Source: Stictocephala bisonia (lineage: Eukaryota > Arthropoda > Insecta > Hemiptera > Membracidae). From it: 64,000 nucleotides of DNA. The DNA lies in assembly GCA_035578905.1 (NCBI GenBank), contig JAQJVL010000047.1:1277111-1341110 (forward strand), read 5' to 3'. How positions within the stretch are numbered: the stretch's first letter is position 1; each line of letters starts with the position of its first letter. The translations under genes and the position numbers were made by a program. The notes under the pieces were generated by a model. The model did not search any database. It was given only the letters and a program-made list of their open reading frames with translations, and was not told where the DNA came from. This document shows, piece after piece, positions 1 to 11,111 of the stretch.

Positions 1-2811
1 GTAGCGCAAGTAAATATTAGATCACTGAATACGGGCTTTGAAGAGCTGTGTTCGGTGATTGACGACTTCCAGTTTGACCTGTTGGGAGTCACAGAGTCAT
101 GGTTATCTTCGGAGACCCCCTCTCATGTTTTTGATGTCCCTTGCTATTCGCTCCATCGTTGTGATAGGCCCACTGGTTTGGGAGATGGTGGTGGAGGTAT
201 AGTTCTCTATGTAAAACAAGAAATTAAGTTTGTTCGTCTTTATCTTCAAAATGTTGACAACCGTATTGAATACATCAGCGGTGTGGTTAATCTTAAAGGT
301 TTAAAGCTACTTATCTGCATTGCATACAGGCCCCCAGACGTTCCATATTCGACCTTGAGCTCCTTAATCCACGCTCTGTACATCGACGAGTCACCAGGTG
401 TTGATTCAGTGATTTTGCTGGGTGATTTGAATGTCAATCTTCTGAACCAAAAGAGAGCAGATGTAAAATATCTCGAAAGAATTTTACAATCAATGGGCCT
501 TTCTCAGATTATTAAGGAGCCCACACGTGTCACAGAAAGTTCATTTTCTCTTATTGATTTGATAATTGTAGACAAGACCCATTACCTTGACGTAGGAATG
601 GTTGATACCTCCAGCATTTTTACTCACAATGGTAGACGGATCACCGACCACAGGTTGATTTACTGTGACGTGCCTTGCAAAAAATCCAAATCCAAAGAAA
701 AGTTTATTACATATAGGAATTTTAGAGATTTTGACGGTGATACGTTTATTGATGTTGCTTCCAATATACACTGGGATAACATAATGACTCATCAAAACGT
801 GGATGATATCACTAATGTGTTAACAACAAAAATAGTCCAAGTGTTTGATGAATGTGCACCCTTGGTGAGAAAAAGAATAACAAGAAAGAAAGCTCCTTGG
901 AGGGATTTAAACATAGCATACCTTACTAAAAAGAAGAATAATTGTAAACATATTTATTTGTCTCTGAAAACACAGGTTACTAGGAATGCATACTGCAGGG
1001 CTCGTAATGCACTCAATGTGGCCATACGATCAGCGAAAAGGAAGTATTTTACTGATACTTTGAATACAAAAAACTCTAAAACTTTCTGGGCTACTTTAAG
1101 AGCTGGTGGTTTGATGAGATCAGTTGAAGAAAAGGACCATTCTGTTGAACTAGAAGATTTGAATCATTACTTCTCAACTATGGGTTGTAACGGGACAGTG
1201 AGCACAGAAAAACCGAAATTCTTTAACAGTAACAAATGTGCAGGGATAGATTCTACTTTCACTTTTTCTCCTGTCTCCGAAAGTAAGGTAAAGGAGTTGA
1301 TGAACAGTATCACAAGTACTGCATTTGGTGTGGATGGAATATCCATAAAAATGCTTAGAGGCCTGAGTCCCTTTTGCATTGGAGCAGTTTCTCACCTGGT
1401 CAATGTATCATTGAAAACTGGCAACTTCCCTTCTAGTTGGAAGCAGAGCGTGGTGGTTCCTCTGCCAAAGACTCTCAATCCTACCTTAGTTTCAGACTTT
1501 CGACCTATCTCACTCCTTCCTGTCATCTCCAAAATACTGGAAAAAGTTGTGGCAGAACAACTAGTCTTATATTTAGAATCTGAAGGATTACTTCCTGTAA
1601 CACAGTCAGGATTTAGGCAGGGTTTTAGCACTTGCTCAGCGCTTCTCAATGTTATTGATGAAATTATTTCAGCTAAAGATAAGGGCCTAGAGAGTGTGAT
1701 TACTTCCCTTGACTTCTCCCAAGCCTTTGATTCGGTGAATTTTGATTTGTTGCTAGCAAAGCTAAGATTTTACCAGTTTGATGATATCTCAGTTAGATGG
1801 TTTTCATCTTATTTGTCTGGGCGTACGCAACGTACAAAGGTAAACGGGAAGTTATCGACAGCACTTCCTAGGTTCGTCGGTGTTCCTCAAGGTAGTTGCT
1901 TAGGACCGATTCTCTTTCTTATATACACAGCAGATTTGAAAGATCGCTTGAGTCACTGTTCTTTGCACTCCTACGCGGATGATTCACAGCTATTGATTTC
2001 TTTTAAACCCTCAGAAACGGCTGAGGCTGTCCGTCATGTCAACACTGATTTAGAAAGTGTAAAGAAATGGTCAGACGATCATGGTTTGCTATTGAATTCT
2101 AACAAATGCTCTGTGATGCTTGTAGACCGGTTGTCATCGAGTAGTCAGTCAGTGAATAGCTGCGCTGAACGGTGTATAGTTGTGGACGGTAAGCCTTTGA
2201 TGTCAAGTAATAGTCTAAAGATTCTTGGTGTCACTATCGACTCCCAACTCGATTTTTCCAATCATGTCAAAGCTATATGTAAAACAGTGACAGTGAGATT
2301 AAAGGCCCTTTACAGATTAAGCACAATTTTGCCAGAATCTTCCAAGCTGGAAATTGTTCGTTCAACAATATTTCCTGCTATACATTATGCTCTTCCAGCT
2401 TTTGCTTGTTGTCTGACTCAGGAAAATTTGATGATCCTTACTCGTCTGCAGAACAGAGCACTGAGATTCGTTTACAATCTGAAAAAATTCGACCACATCA
2501 GCGAGTACAGATTAAATGCTAAGGTGTTGTCTATCATGGGTGTCTCCGACTTGCAAACCGTCAATCTGGTCCACAAAATTCTTCAGACGGGAAAACCTGA
2601 ATACCTCAGGAATAAGCTGGTATTCAGGCAAGAAATTAATGTGCGTAGTACCCGTCAGGACAGCCTATTGCACCTGCCAAAGACAAAGCTGGAAACGGGG
2701 AAAAAGGGTTTTAGCTACTTTGGACCAAAGAAATACAATGCTTTGTCACCCACTTTAAAAAGTTATAGCTATAAGAAATTTAAGGGGAGTGTGAAGGTGG
2801 TGTTTGCCTGA
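1..2811 (+). CDS. Non-LTR retrotransposon polyprotein (endonuclease + reverse transcriptase), 5' end outside window
   Basis: This is the main replication protein of a non-LTR retrotransposon: an endonuclease nicks the target and a reverse transcriptase copies the element RNA there. The frame is open from base 1, and the first residues (AQVNIRSLN) already lie inside the endonuclease fold, so the true start is upstream. The in-frame GTG at 55 is not a credible start. Counting from base 1, the exonuclease-endonuclease-phosphatase domain covers about residues 1-220, with LGVTESW near 28, GDLNVNLL at 141 and TDHRLIYCDV at 215. The reverse transcriptase covers about 475-750, with FRPISLLP at 500, LDFSQAFDSVN at 570, VPQGSCLGP at 628 and the catalytic YADD at 658-661. 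The C-terminal stretch GKKGFSYFGPKKYNALSP is typical of CR1/L2/Jockey-type elements. There is no stop or frameshift over 936 codons, which suggests a young copy. Clade assignment is inference; domain calls are firm. Confidence 0.93.
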   Translation, partial: VAQVNIRSLNTGFEELCSVIDDFQFDLLGVTESWLSSETPSHVFDVPCYSLHRCDRPTGLGDGGGGIVLYVKQEIKFVRLYLQNVDNRIEYISGVVNLKGLKLLICIAYRPPDVPYSTLSSLIHALYIDESPGVDSVILLGDLNVNLLNQKRADVKYLERILQSMGLSQIIKEPTRVTESSFSLIDLIIVDKTHYLDVGMVDTSSIFTHNGRRITDHRLIYCDVPCKKSKSKEKFITYRNFRDFDGDTFIDVASNIHWDNIMTHQNVDDITNVLTTKIVQVFDECAPLVRKRITRKKAPWRDLNIAYLTKKKNNCKHIYLSLKTQVTRNAYCRARNALNVAIRSAKRKYFTDTLNTKNSKTFWATLRAGGLMRSVEEKDHSVELEDLNHYFSTMGCNGTVSTEKPKFFNSNKCAGIDSTFTFSPVSESKVKELMNSITSTAFGVDGISIKMLRGLSPFCIGAVSHLVNVSLKTGNFPSSWKQSVVVPLPKTLNPTLVSDFRPISLLPVISKILEKVVAEQLVLYLESEGLLPVTQSGFRQGFSTCSALLNVIDEIISAKDKGLESVITSLDFSQAFDSVNFDLLLAKLRFYQFDDISVRWFSSYLSGRTQRTKVNGKLSTALPRFVGVPQGSCLGPILFLIYTADLKDRLSHCSLHSYADDSQLLISFKPSETAEAVRHVNTDLESVKKWSDDHGLLLNSNKCSVMLVDRLSSSSQSVNSCAERCIVVDGKPLMSSNSLKILGVTIDSQLDFSNHVKAICKTVTVRLKALYRLSTILPESSKLEIVRSTIFPAIHYALPAFACCLTQENLMILTRLQNRALRFVYNLKKFDHISEYRLNAKVLSIMGVSDLQTVNLVHKILQTGKPEYLRNKLVFRQEINVRSTRQDSLLHLPKTKLETGKKGFSYFGPKKYNALSPTLKSYSYKKFKGSVKVVFA

Positions 2812-2936
2812 CCCATGCATATGCATTAGGTTAGTTATATAGTTTGTTGTTTTAAGTTTATTTTATGGTTTACGTGTTCTATATGTCTGACAAGAGTTGT
2901 CATGAAAAACAGTTTTGTACTGATGAACGCTTGCTA

Positions 2937-2942
2937 AATAAA
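2937..2942 (+). terminator. Probable polyadenylation signal AATAAA of the retrotransposon
   Basis: A canonical AATAAA lies about 10 bases before the TTTA-repeat tail and about 125 bases after the stop codon. Position and sequence fit a polyadenylation hexamer, although the region is AT-rich and chance occurrence is possible. Confidence 0.45.
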
Positions 2943-2966
2943 GACCTTATTTATTTATTTATTTAA

Positions 2967-3506
2967 TATGGAGAAAATTTATATTTCACTCTGAAATCAC
3001 AACTAAAAAAAGAAAATGTCACTTTATCTTGTAAAACATCTAATAAAATTGGAAAACTATTAAATATCCGAAATAAACCAAATCCTACTGCCTTAGATAC
3101 CACTGGCGTATATAAAATCAAATGTTCAGATTGTCCGAATATTTATATAGGACAAACAGGCCGTTCTTTCACAAAGCGTTTCAATGAACACCTACCCAAG
3201 AACGTTAATAAGCCTCAAACTTCTCGTTTTGCTGAACATTTAGTTAACAACAATCATAACATTAAAGACATTCACACCAACCTAGATATTCTCCATAAAT
3301 GTAGTAAAGGAGCGACAATGAATACTCTTGAAAATTATGAAATATATAAAGCCATAAAAAGTAACCCAAATACTGTACTTAATGAAAAATCAAAATTCTC
3401 TACAAATATTTTATTTGATCGGATTACAAATTTACATCAACCGATGAAAGAAGACAGACGGCCAGATAGAAATAAAATTATTCAAAGTCAAGTAACCATT
3501 GGATAA
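2967..3506 (+). pseudogene. Penelope-like element C-terminal GIY-YIG endonuclease fragment, 5'-truncated
   Basis: A stop-free frame of 179 codons encodes the GIY-YIG nuclease end of a Penelope-like retroelement. The GIY motif reads TGVYKIKCSDC at about 3102-3134 and the YIG motif reads NIYIGQTGRSF at about 3141-3173, followed by KRFNEH and later by a downstream ENYEIYKAI segment. In Penelope-like elements this domain follows the reverse transcriptase; no reverse transcriptase is present here. The frame opens immediately after the TTTA tail of the preceding retrotransposon, with an in-frame stop at 2964-2966. This is therefore a 5'-truncated copy lying at that tail. An internal ATG at 3318 begins too late to include the GIY-YIG core and is not a meaningful start. 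The spacing around both motifs matches the family well; activity is unlikely without the reverse transcriptase. Confidence 0.85.
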
Positions 3507-4224
3507 CATCGTTCCAGCTGCACGCTCAATCCGAATCTAACCATCATACCAACCGGCAATGTTATCATATGTTTTATTATTTTTTGTAAATCTTTAATTT
3601 TTGTATAATGTTTTGATGTGACTTTTGACAACGTACAATGGATGTGAACATGGAGTTTTTACTCTGAAACCGGTAATCCAATTAAGAAGATTTTGTAGCT
3701 GAATACGACAAAAGGTACGTTAACCTTATTATTTGTTATATATATATCAGCTCAGGAGGCTTTAACAATGAAAAAAAAAAAAAAAATACAATTTGTTGTG
3801 TATCATTAAAATATTAGTTTTGTATCGTGTAAAATGAAAACTAACAGGAAGATTTGTCATTGCTGATTGTATACTACATGATCTACATTGCAACAATGGA
3901 TAACAATATATTTTATAAAATTTACAAATTAAAATAATGTGTACAATGGCACATTGTACGTATATTTTTGTAAATTCAATACACGCAAAATATAAATATT
4001 GAACTATTATATCGTGCTATAATAATACACCTGATTTCCTCTAAGAATTCTACAAAAATACTAACTCCAGACAAATATTAATAGGCTGAACTAATTAGCG
4101 CAACAGTTATTGCTGGTATACATGATAAAACAACAACATCAAATTTACTTTGATCGGAATAACAATGTTCCATGTTAAAAAACGACTATTCACAAAGTTT
4201 TAATGTGAAAAAAATATATCTCTA
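3507..4224. other. Penelope-like element 3' flank and AT-rich sequence, no gene seen
   Basis: The first 200-250 bases probably belong to the 3' untranslated part of the Penelope-like fragment, but I cannot place its end. A run of 14-15 A lies at about 3774-3787. The rest is AT-rich with no recognisable coding potential. Confidence 0.4.
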
Positions 4225-5760
4225 TGTATCCATTCTGGAGAGTCAATTAATGTGTCACAGATTGGTTTGTCTTTGATAAACATTAACTGTTTCTGTATGT
4301 AAACGATTTTATGTGTAAATGAACTGCTGTAAAGAAATTTAGAAGTATTTTTACAACGTATTTTGATATGATGGACAGTAAGATAAACATAAATTAAAAA
4401 TACTTCATTTTTATATTGATCATATTTTATAATTTATTTTACTGTCAAATATTTCGCTAACAAGGCAGAACATTATTCTGTTATTTATTAGCTGAGTCCA
4501 GCATGTGAAACGTGGTCTGCCTAACTTCCTGATTAGTTTGGTAACTAAACTTGGCTTCTTCCAGTTCGCTGTAACCCTGATGAACACTGTCATCTGCGAA
4601 TGTACGACAAATTAAATGAAGTCCTTTATATCTGATATTATTTTCTGAAATATTTTACTTAGTATGTTTCTTTGTGTAAGGATTATTTTTAGTAAACCCA
4701 AGTTCAAGTTAGTTCTATAAAATATTCCGCTGGATTTGCCTTTGAGTGTATTTTGTTTGCTCAGACTTAGGTGAGGATGATACCTACAAATTGTTACTTT
4801 TACAAATCTGAGTTATAGTCCGATTCAAAATAAAAATAAAAATGTTTAGTTTGTTGAATTTAAATTAAAACAGGTATTTAAGAAATTATAATTAAACAAT
4901 GAAGTAAAGAACAGTTTACAATTAAAATTGATTTAAAATATGCGACGAGGAATAATATTTTCTAAAAGTAGTCATAAGTATATTATTCATTTAAAGTAAA
5001 AATTGTTCGTCTTTGATTGTTGAATGAAAATATTATTTGTGTATTAATAAAACCAACAACTGTTATATAAACAAGATTCGTTATGATTTCGATCATTATT
5101 TTCTTATGAGTGATGAAGTAAATAATTAAAAAAAGAAGTTATATTATGACTCCTTATGTGAAGCTAGGAGTAATATTAAAACAGACTAGATATTTCTCAT
5201 GGATTCTATTTCAGTTATACCAAAACTATTGTTACCAGAATCGCCGAAATATTTTGCCTTGCAGATAAAAGACCTAACTAAAACTACTGCATTTCAAACC
5301 AAATTTAAATTGAAATTAAGAATATAGTTATTGATTCGTGATATATTTCATTATTGAACAAATAAGGACGGTTTGCAAAAATATTAATGTATTTCTTATT
5401 ATTGTTTTTTGAAATCTGTTAAGCTAATTTTAGTTTTTCGAAACTTAATAAACTTATGAACAGTTTAATCACTTTGATGTTTTAGTAAGATAATTATTGT
5501 TATTATTAAAATATGTAAAACGATGCTCCCAAGGTAAAAGTATAATCTTTCATTCTTTAATATTATAAAATATTTCCTAGAATGATAATTAATTCTATTC
5601 AGAAGCAAAAACAGTCGATGTACTTTACTAAGAGCATCATCAATAATCAAACTCAATCAAACTAGAAATCAACTTAATTAGTGTCATGTTCTTAAAAGCT
5701 AAAGCAAATTAATTCTGTCCAATACCTTTTCCCTTGATAAACTGGATTTAATACCACGTT
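4225..5760 (+). repeat. Diverged dispersed block A (collinear with 15340-16660)
   Basis: At least three stretches recur in the same order at 15340-16660. They are a segment around 4232-4345 (shared GAGAGTCAATTAAT), one around 4549-4590 (shared TGGCTTCT..CCAG) and one around 5625-5750 (shared CATAATCAATAAT-type sequence, then AACTCAATC and AACTTAATTAG). Identity is patchy, so this is either an old interspersed element or an old duplication. I see no coding sequence in it. Confidence 0.5.
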
Positions 5761-5785
5761 TTAATAGCTTGTAGATTCAATCCCA

Positions 5786-6998
5786 ATATTGACACATGTT
5801 ACAAGAGAGACTAATGATTGTTTTGTTAGTGGTATCAGAAGACATAATCTTCCCTACATGATACGTCAGACAGGAAAATAGACAGATATCTCTTCTGACA
5901 CATGCTACAGGAGAGACAAATGATTGTTTTCTTAGTAGTATCAGAAAACATAATCTCACCTTCAACGATACTTCAGACTGGTGAATAGACAAATGTATCT
6001 CCTGACACATGCTAGAGGAGAGAAAAATGATTGTTTTTTTAGTGGTATCAGAGGACATAATCTCACCTTCAACGATACTTCAGACTGGTGAATAGACAAA
6101 TGTATCTCCTGACACACGCTAGAGGAGAGAAAAATGATTGTTTTCTTAGTGGTATCAGAAGACATAATCTTACCTTCAACGATACTTCAGACTGGTGAAT
6201 AGACAAATGTATCTCCTGACACATGCTAGAAGAGAGAAAAATGATTGTTTTCTTAGTGGTATCAGAAGACATAATCTCACCTTCAACGATACTTCAGACT
6301 GGTGAATAGACAAATGTATCTCCTGACACATGCTAGAGGAGAGAAAAATGATTGTTTTTTTAGTGGTATCAGAGGACATAATCTCACCTTCAACGATACT
6401 TCAGACTGGTGAATGGACAAATGTATCTCCTGACACATGCTAGAGGAGAGAAAAATGATTGTTTTCTTAGTGGTATCAGAAGACATAATCTCACCTTCAA
6501 CGATACTTCAGACTGGTGAATAGACAAATGTATCTCCTGACACATGCTAGAGGAGAGAAAAATGATTGTTTTCTTAGTGGTATCAGAAGACATAATCTCA
6601 CCTTCAATGATACTTCAGACTGGTGAATAGACAAATGTATCTCCTGACACATGCTAGAGGAGAGAAAAATTATTGTTTTTTTAGTGGTATCAGAAGACAT
6701 AATCTCACCTTCAACGATACTTCAGACTGGTGAATAGACAAATGTATCTCCTGACACATGCTAGAGGAGAGAAAAATTATTGTTTTCTTAGTGGTATCAG
6801 AAGACATAATCTCACCTTCAACGATACTTCAGACTGGTGAATAGACAAATGTATCTCCTGACACATGCTAGAGGAGAGAAAAATTATTGTTTTTTTAGTG
6901 GTATCAGAAGACATAATCTCACCTTCAACGATTCTTCAGACTGGTGAATAGACAAATGTATCTCCTGACACATGCTACAAGAGAGACAAACAATTGTT
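5786..6998. repeat. 107-bp tandem array, about 11 copies
   Basis: The unit recurs every 107 bases. It contains CTTCAACGATACTTCAGAC and CTCCTGACACATGCTAGAGG. Inner copies are almost identical, while the first (from about 5786) and last (to about 6998) are clearly diverged, the usual pattern when array ends escape homogenisation. Because 107 is not a multiple of three, the similar 67-codon minus-strand frames that recur every unit are by-products of the repeat and not genes. Confidence 0.93.
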
Positions 6999-9712
6999 TT
7001 ACCAGTGCCTCTGATTAGTGTTATTTTAACTGTTGTTTTACATTATTACTTACGTTATTTTGTATTAAATAAAATTCATTAGTTTTTGCATGGTCTTTTC
7101 ATCTTATATAATTTATGACAGGCAGCCGTACGTTATGATACCGTATTATTTAAACATATTAAACTTGCTCTCCTTCAGTCAAAAGTAACTATTCTAATTG
7201 TTTTATAATTCCATATTTTATTTTATTTCATATATGATAGTAATACAGAATATGTTTTGCTTTACGTGTGTACGAGTATGACATTACAAAAACACTGTAC
7301 GTGCATGCTATTTTTCATACGATAGTATAATTGATTGGTAATAGGATTCCCAGATGATTTGGTTTATTACGTAAAATAGTGGGATTCTTATCTATGAGCC
7401 CCCCAAAACTTAATAAATTATAATATTATTTAATCTATTTACACAATTTTATATTTAACAATTTATGATTTATAAATTTTCTTAATTTCAAAGCTCAAAA
7501 GGCAAACAGTTGATACTAATTTGTGATATAGGCCTATTCTTAAACAAATTTCTCTTTATAGCTTAAGGACAATCTTGATTACAAGTTAACAACAATCCTG
7601 ACATTGTTCCGTCAGGACAGGATAACAATCCTGATATCGAGTATGAAACATTGGATATTTTAAATGAATATCTTAATTTTTTTTAAACCTGAAGAATAAG
7701 TGTTATACCGTGGGAATTTAAATAAATAAATAAATATTAATTTAACTGAAAACAGCGAATGACCAAGTTGAGAGATTGAGAATTAAAAATTTAATCAACG
7801 TTCAAAAAAATGTATGATCATTTTTCACATTAAATATTTTACTTTATTGTAACCTAGATCATGACGTTTTATGACAAAGCCATAAATTCAGTGAAGGCAG
7901 TATTTGAGGACTAATTGAATTTATTACAAGTACATAAGAGTTCATGTTTTCCGTTACGACGATTATGCTGTAGAACTGTCGACAATTGAGTTATATAACA
8001 ATTGGCGTATATAAGAACTTAACATTATCTGTGATGTAATATATTCCTTCTAAAACGAATTATATTAAATATCCCTGAATTCAATAAATAAGTTACAGAG
8101 AAAGCAGGGTTGAAGAGTTTAGTGTTATTAAGTTTCTATATGAGATAACTTGAGATTCTCAAAGAATCTATGTATTACCATTGATTAGTAAAATCAACGA
8201 TATTACTAATTGTTGGATGAAAATAATACAGATAATACAATATGGAAAAAACTGTATTAGAAACATAACATTGAAAAATACTTTTATAAGTGTTTAAATA
8301 TAAGTATTTGTACCAATATAATAAAGAACATTTTAGTTATCATAAAATATAAAAGATTAAGTAATATTTGTTTCTGAAATGTTTTTAACTTGCTAAACAA
8401 ACTGCTATAGGAAATAACACTAGACCTACTACTATATACTATTATATGAATAACCCTATTTTGTCCTTCAATTACAATAAATGTATAGTTAATAAGAAAC
8501 AAATATTTGAAAACCTTTCTTAAGACTTGATTCACTAAATATATACTGAATAATATGTTTTATAATCAATATGTTATTAGTAATTATGAAATTGTTACAT
8601 AAATCTGAAAAATATGTTAATATGAATAGGAACCATGAAATATAAATCATAAGACAACATTATGACAGCCTTAACCTCAAGTTTTATATACTAAAGTATC
8701 ATTTTAGAGATGAAGCAAGGGTATAAAAATAAGATACGGCAGCAGACTCTCATCAAAGTTTATACCTAAACCTTTTACAGCTTTGTGTTTATCTTTTGTT
8801 CAAGTCTACCGTAGATATTACTTGCCATATTATTTTGTATATGGATCATTTATTAAAAATCTTATATTTGGTCTTAGAAATATAAATTCCTAATACTATT
8901 AAAATCTTATTACTTAAGTTAGTATTATAATTAGCATAATCAGTGACATATCAAAGACTATTTAAATGAATACTATTTCGGTTAGCTAAGATTCCTATAT
9001 CATTCCTCCAGCATGTTTTAAATAATATTACTAAGGAAAGTAAAATCGTCTGTATTTTAAAAATGGAATAACACATTATTTACCATTTGCATGTCAAGTA
9101 TTATACATAAGTTAAACGCAGATAAAATGAGTTCGATTAACAATGTTAATGGAAGATTGTATTTATATTGAGATATATCGGGAAACTAATTTTTAATATT
9201 AACTAACTAGTGGAATTTACAATAGAATCATTTGTCTTTCTACTAATAATATTATTTTTCTTCCGTTGTTTCTTAAAAAGGATATTACGTGTTGGTAGAA
9301 TTGACAATTAAAATAAATCAACACAAGTTTAGTAAAGTATAAGTTCAAACAATTGTAAGTATTATTTGAGTTTATTTTGGTAAATTACTCCTACATTGCT
9401 CAGATTGTAAGGATCCTCAAGCGGTTTTGCTGAAGATTTACGCTTGTGGGCTAAGTAGATAACAGTATAAAATAAAATATACAGGTATATTCAGGAGAGG
9501 TGGGCACAACTTTGTCATGTCACATTATATAGAAAAAAGCAGAAGATTCATAAACTCACTCATACTCACTCATTCTACACCTGATGGTTGTATTAACTAC
9601 AGTTATGTAGGTGCCGATAGTCAGTAACGTCAGCTGAAGGTAGAGGGAATGAAAACTAAATTAATTTCAAGAAATAAAACTGGAAAAATTACAACGCTCC
9701 TACTACCATAGT
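6999..9712. other. AT-rich stretch without recognisable gene
   Basis: No protein family, tRNA or clear repeat is visible. Small items are a 7-base inverted repeat TCCTGAC/GTCAGGA at about 7595-7617 with nearby direct copies of AACAATCCTGA, and short homopolymer runs. The longest frames are AT-biased and look random. Confidence 0.5.
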
Positions 9713-9795
9713 ACCCAACCTTACCCAACCTAACCCAACCTAACCTAACCTAACCAAACCCAACCCAACCTAACTAACCTAACCTAACCTAACCA
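9713..9795. repeat. Interstitial telomere-like (CCTAA)n tract, degenerate
   Basis: About 80 bases consist of CCTAA-type units with some CCCAA and CCAAA variants, i.e. the insect telomere repeat TTAGG on the minus strand. The tract is imperfect and internal, so it is an interstitial telomeric sequence. A minus-strand non-LTR endonuclease remnant begins about 40 bases to its right. Confidence 0.8.
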
Positions 9796-9832
9796 ACATT
9801 TTTCAGTTTGGATGTGTCCCACCGTACTTCCA

Positions 9833-10132
9833 CTATATCTTTTTCTGGTTTTCCCATTCCAGTTTTTGTCTTATCTTAATGAGTACTAAGTTATGGCCAG
9901 TCGCATATTCAGCACCTCTTAGGCTTCTCACGTCATATATGTGAGTTTTATGTCGTCTGTCTATTAACACATGATCAATTTGGTTTCTCGTTCTTCCATT
10001 AGGCGATACCCACGTGTCTTTGTGTATGTTTTTGTGTGGAAATGAGGTGCTGCTAATGTAGAGATTGCTTGCACATGCGAGACTGAGAAGTCTTATTCCA
10101 TTGTCATTGGATTGTGTCATGTAAACTAGCAC
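9833..10132 (-). pseudogene. Non-LTR retrotransposon endonuclease remnant (RTE-like)
   Basis: The minus-strand frame of about 99 codons matches the C-terminal half of an exonuclease-endonuclease-phosphatase domain. NDNGIRLLSLA is followed by a DTWVSPNGRTRNQIDHVLID segment, the family's conserved region around the catalytic aspartate, and GAEYATGHNLVLIKIRQK stands in for the usual SDH-type motif. In this copy the canonical aspartate before histidine is glycine (TGHNLV), so catalysis may be impaired, although RTE-type proteins do vary here. The N-terminal half of the endonuclease and the whole reverse transcriptase are missing, and a stop follows the fragment directly. The segment resembles the RTE-type proteins often annotated as craniofacial development protein 2-like in insects. 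It is a dead fragment lying next to a telomere-like tract. Confidence 0.82.
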
Positions 10133-10421
10133 TTATTTCTTTCAGTTTGGCGTCTGACTTTGTATAATTAAATTTAAAAGTCACAGCTCATAAGCTGGCC
10201 AAGTGATTAGTAATGTTAAATCATATGGAGCAGTTAATTTTAATTAATATGCCCACTAACAAATGTCATTTTCCTTTTAAAATAGAGGCATTTTTGAAGT
10301 TTCAAAACTTCTTTTTAATCCTGTATACACTTCCATGTAGCAGTTTATGGGGCTTGTATATGTTTATGGTGTATAATAAGTGGTAAAACATGTATAATTA
10401 TCATACACATCACCCCTGCAC
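10133..10421. other. Sequence between endonuclease remnant and minisatellite monomer
   Basis: This is AT-rich sequence. The missing upstream part of the endonuclease is not recognisable here, so the remnant seems truncated at about 10132. No other feature is visible. Confidence 0.4.
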
Positions 10422-10462
10422 GTGTATAGGTGGGTGGGTGGATCAATACCACCGTGTGTGTA
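10422..10462 (+). repeat. Single monomer related to the 36-bp minisatellite at 57448-59014
   Basis: ACGTGTATAGGTGGGTGGG, then a TGGATCAATACCACCGT-type segment, aligns along its length with the 36-bp unit of the large array (ACGTGTATGGGTGGGCGTG, then TGGGTCAGTGCCAATGT). Similar monomers occur at about 35106, 56352 (minus strand) and, less clearly, 32846. Confidence 0.55.
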
Positions 10463-11111
10463 AGTAAAGACGGAGGGGGCTGCACATTCATTAATTAAAT
10501 TCAAGTATTGCTTATCGTATTTCAAGTGTCAACATATAGTATACCCTCATACCACGTAGTAATAACAAGTAAAATAGTACAAGTTTAAAGTTTTTTAATA
10601 ATTTATTCAAAATCGAACTACCCAGTATTTATTAAAATTAGTTTAAAGAACAAAAAATCAAGTTATATTTTGTTGCTGTGCACTTGGATGTTTTTACCAG
10701 TGGTAAGTGTACACCTAGATACAAGTAAACATATATATTTATGAATTATAGTGCATCGCATCATTAACATCTGTTTTTAAGTTAATATTTTAAATGTTCA
10801 GCTGTTATTGTGACTATGTTCGGCATTTTAATTGTTTTTGTGTATTACACCTCCCTAGAAGTTGTACTCTTTCTTCTGAACTAACACATGATGTAAGAAA
10901 ATTGTCAATCCTTTCAAGCTATAATGAAGAGCTGTTTAATGATGTAATAGCCAACCATTAAGAAATTACTACTTGGGACTTAAATTTCAATTTTATCATT
11001 TTAGAATAACAACATGCAATGCAATAGATATGGCCAGATATTTTATTCAACCCTTTAAAAATAGATTAAATATAATTAGATTTTAAATCAAACTGTCTAA
11101 AAGTACAGTTA
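10463..11111. other. AT-rich flank of the 33-bp array, no gene seen
   Basis: No coding or structural feature is recognisable apart from AT-rich simple sequence leading into the minisatellite. Confidence 0.4.

Larger units (their letters stand above)
1..2966 (+). mobile_element. Non-LTR retrotransposon, 3' portion (CR1/L2/Jockey-like)
   Basis: The element comprises the open endonuclease/reverse transcriptase frame, a 3' untranslated region of about 155 bases, and a simple TTTA-repeat tail at about 2948-2966. Microsatellite tails in place of poly(A) are known in several non-LTR clades. The left boundary, any first ORF and the 5' UTR lie outside the window. A Penelope-like fragment starts directly after the tail. 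Confidence 0.88.

Noticed and set aside
1167..1649. Minus-strand frames inside the retrotransposon
   Set aside because: Shadows of the strong plus-strand coding frame.
5777..6700. Repeated 67-codon minus-strand frames
   Set aside because: They recur exactly at the 107-bp array period and overlap one another; the unit, not a gene, explains them.
5786..6998. CRISPR-like appearance of tandem arrays
   Set aside because: Units are directly tandem with no unique spacers, and the context is eukaryotic.
9541..9640. CTCACTCATACTCACTCATTC as a minisatellite
   Set aside because: Only two or three imperfect short units, too little to call.
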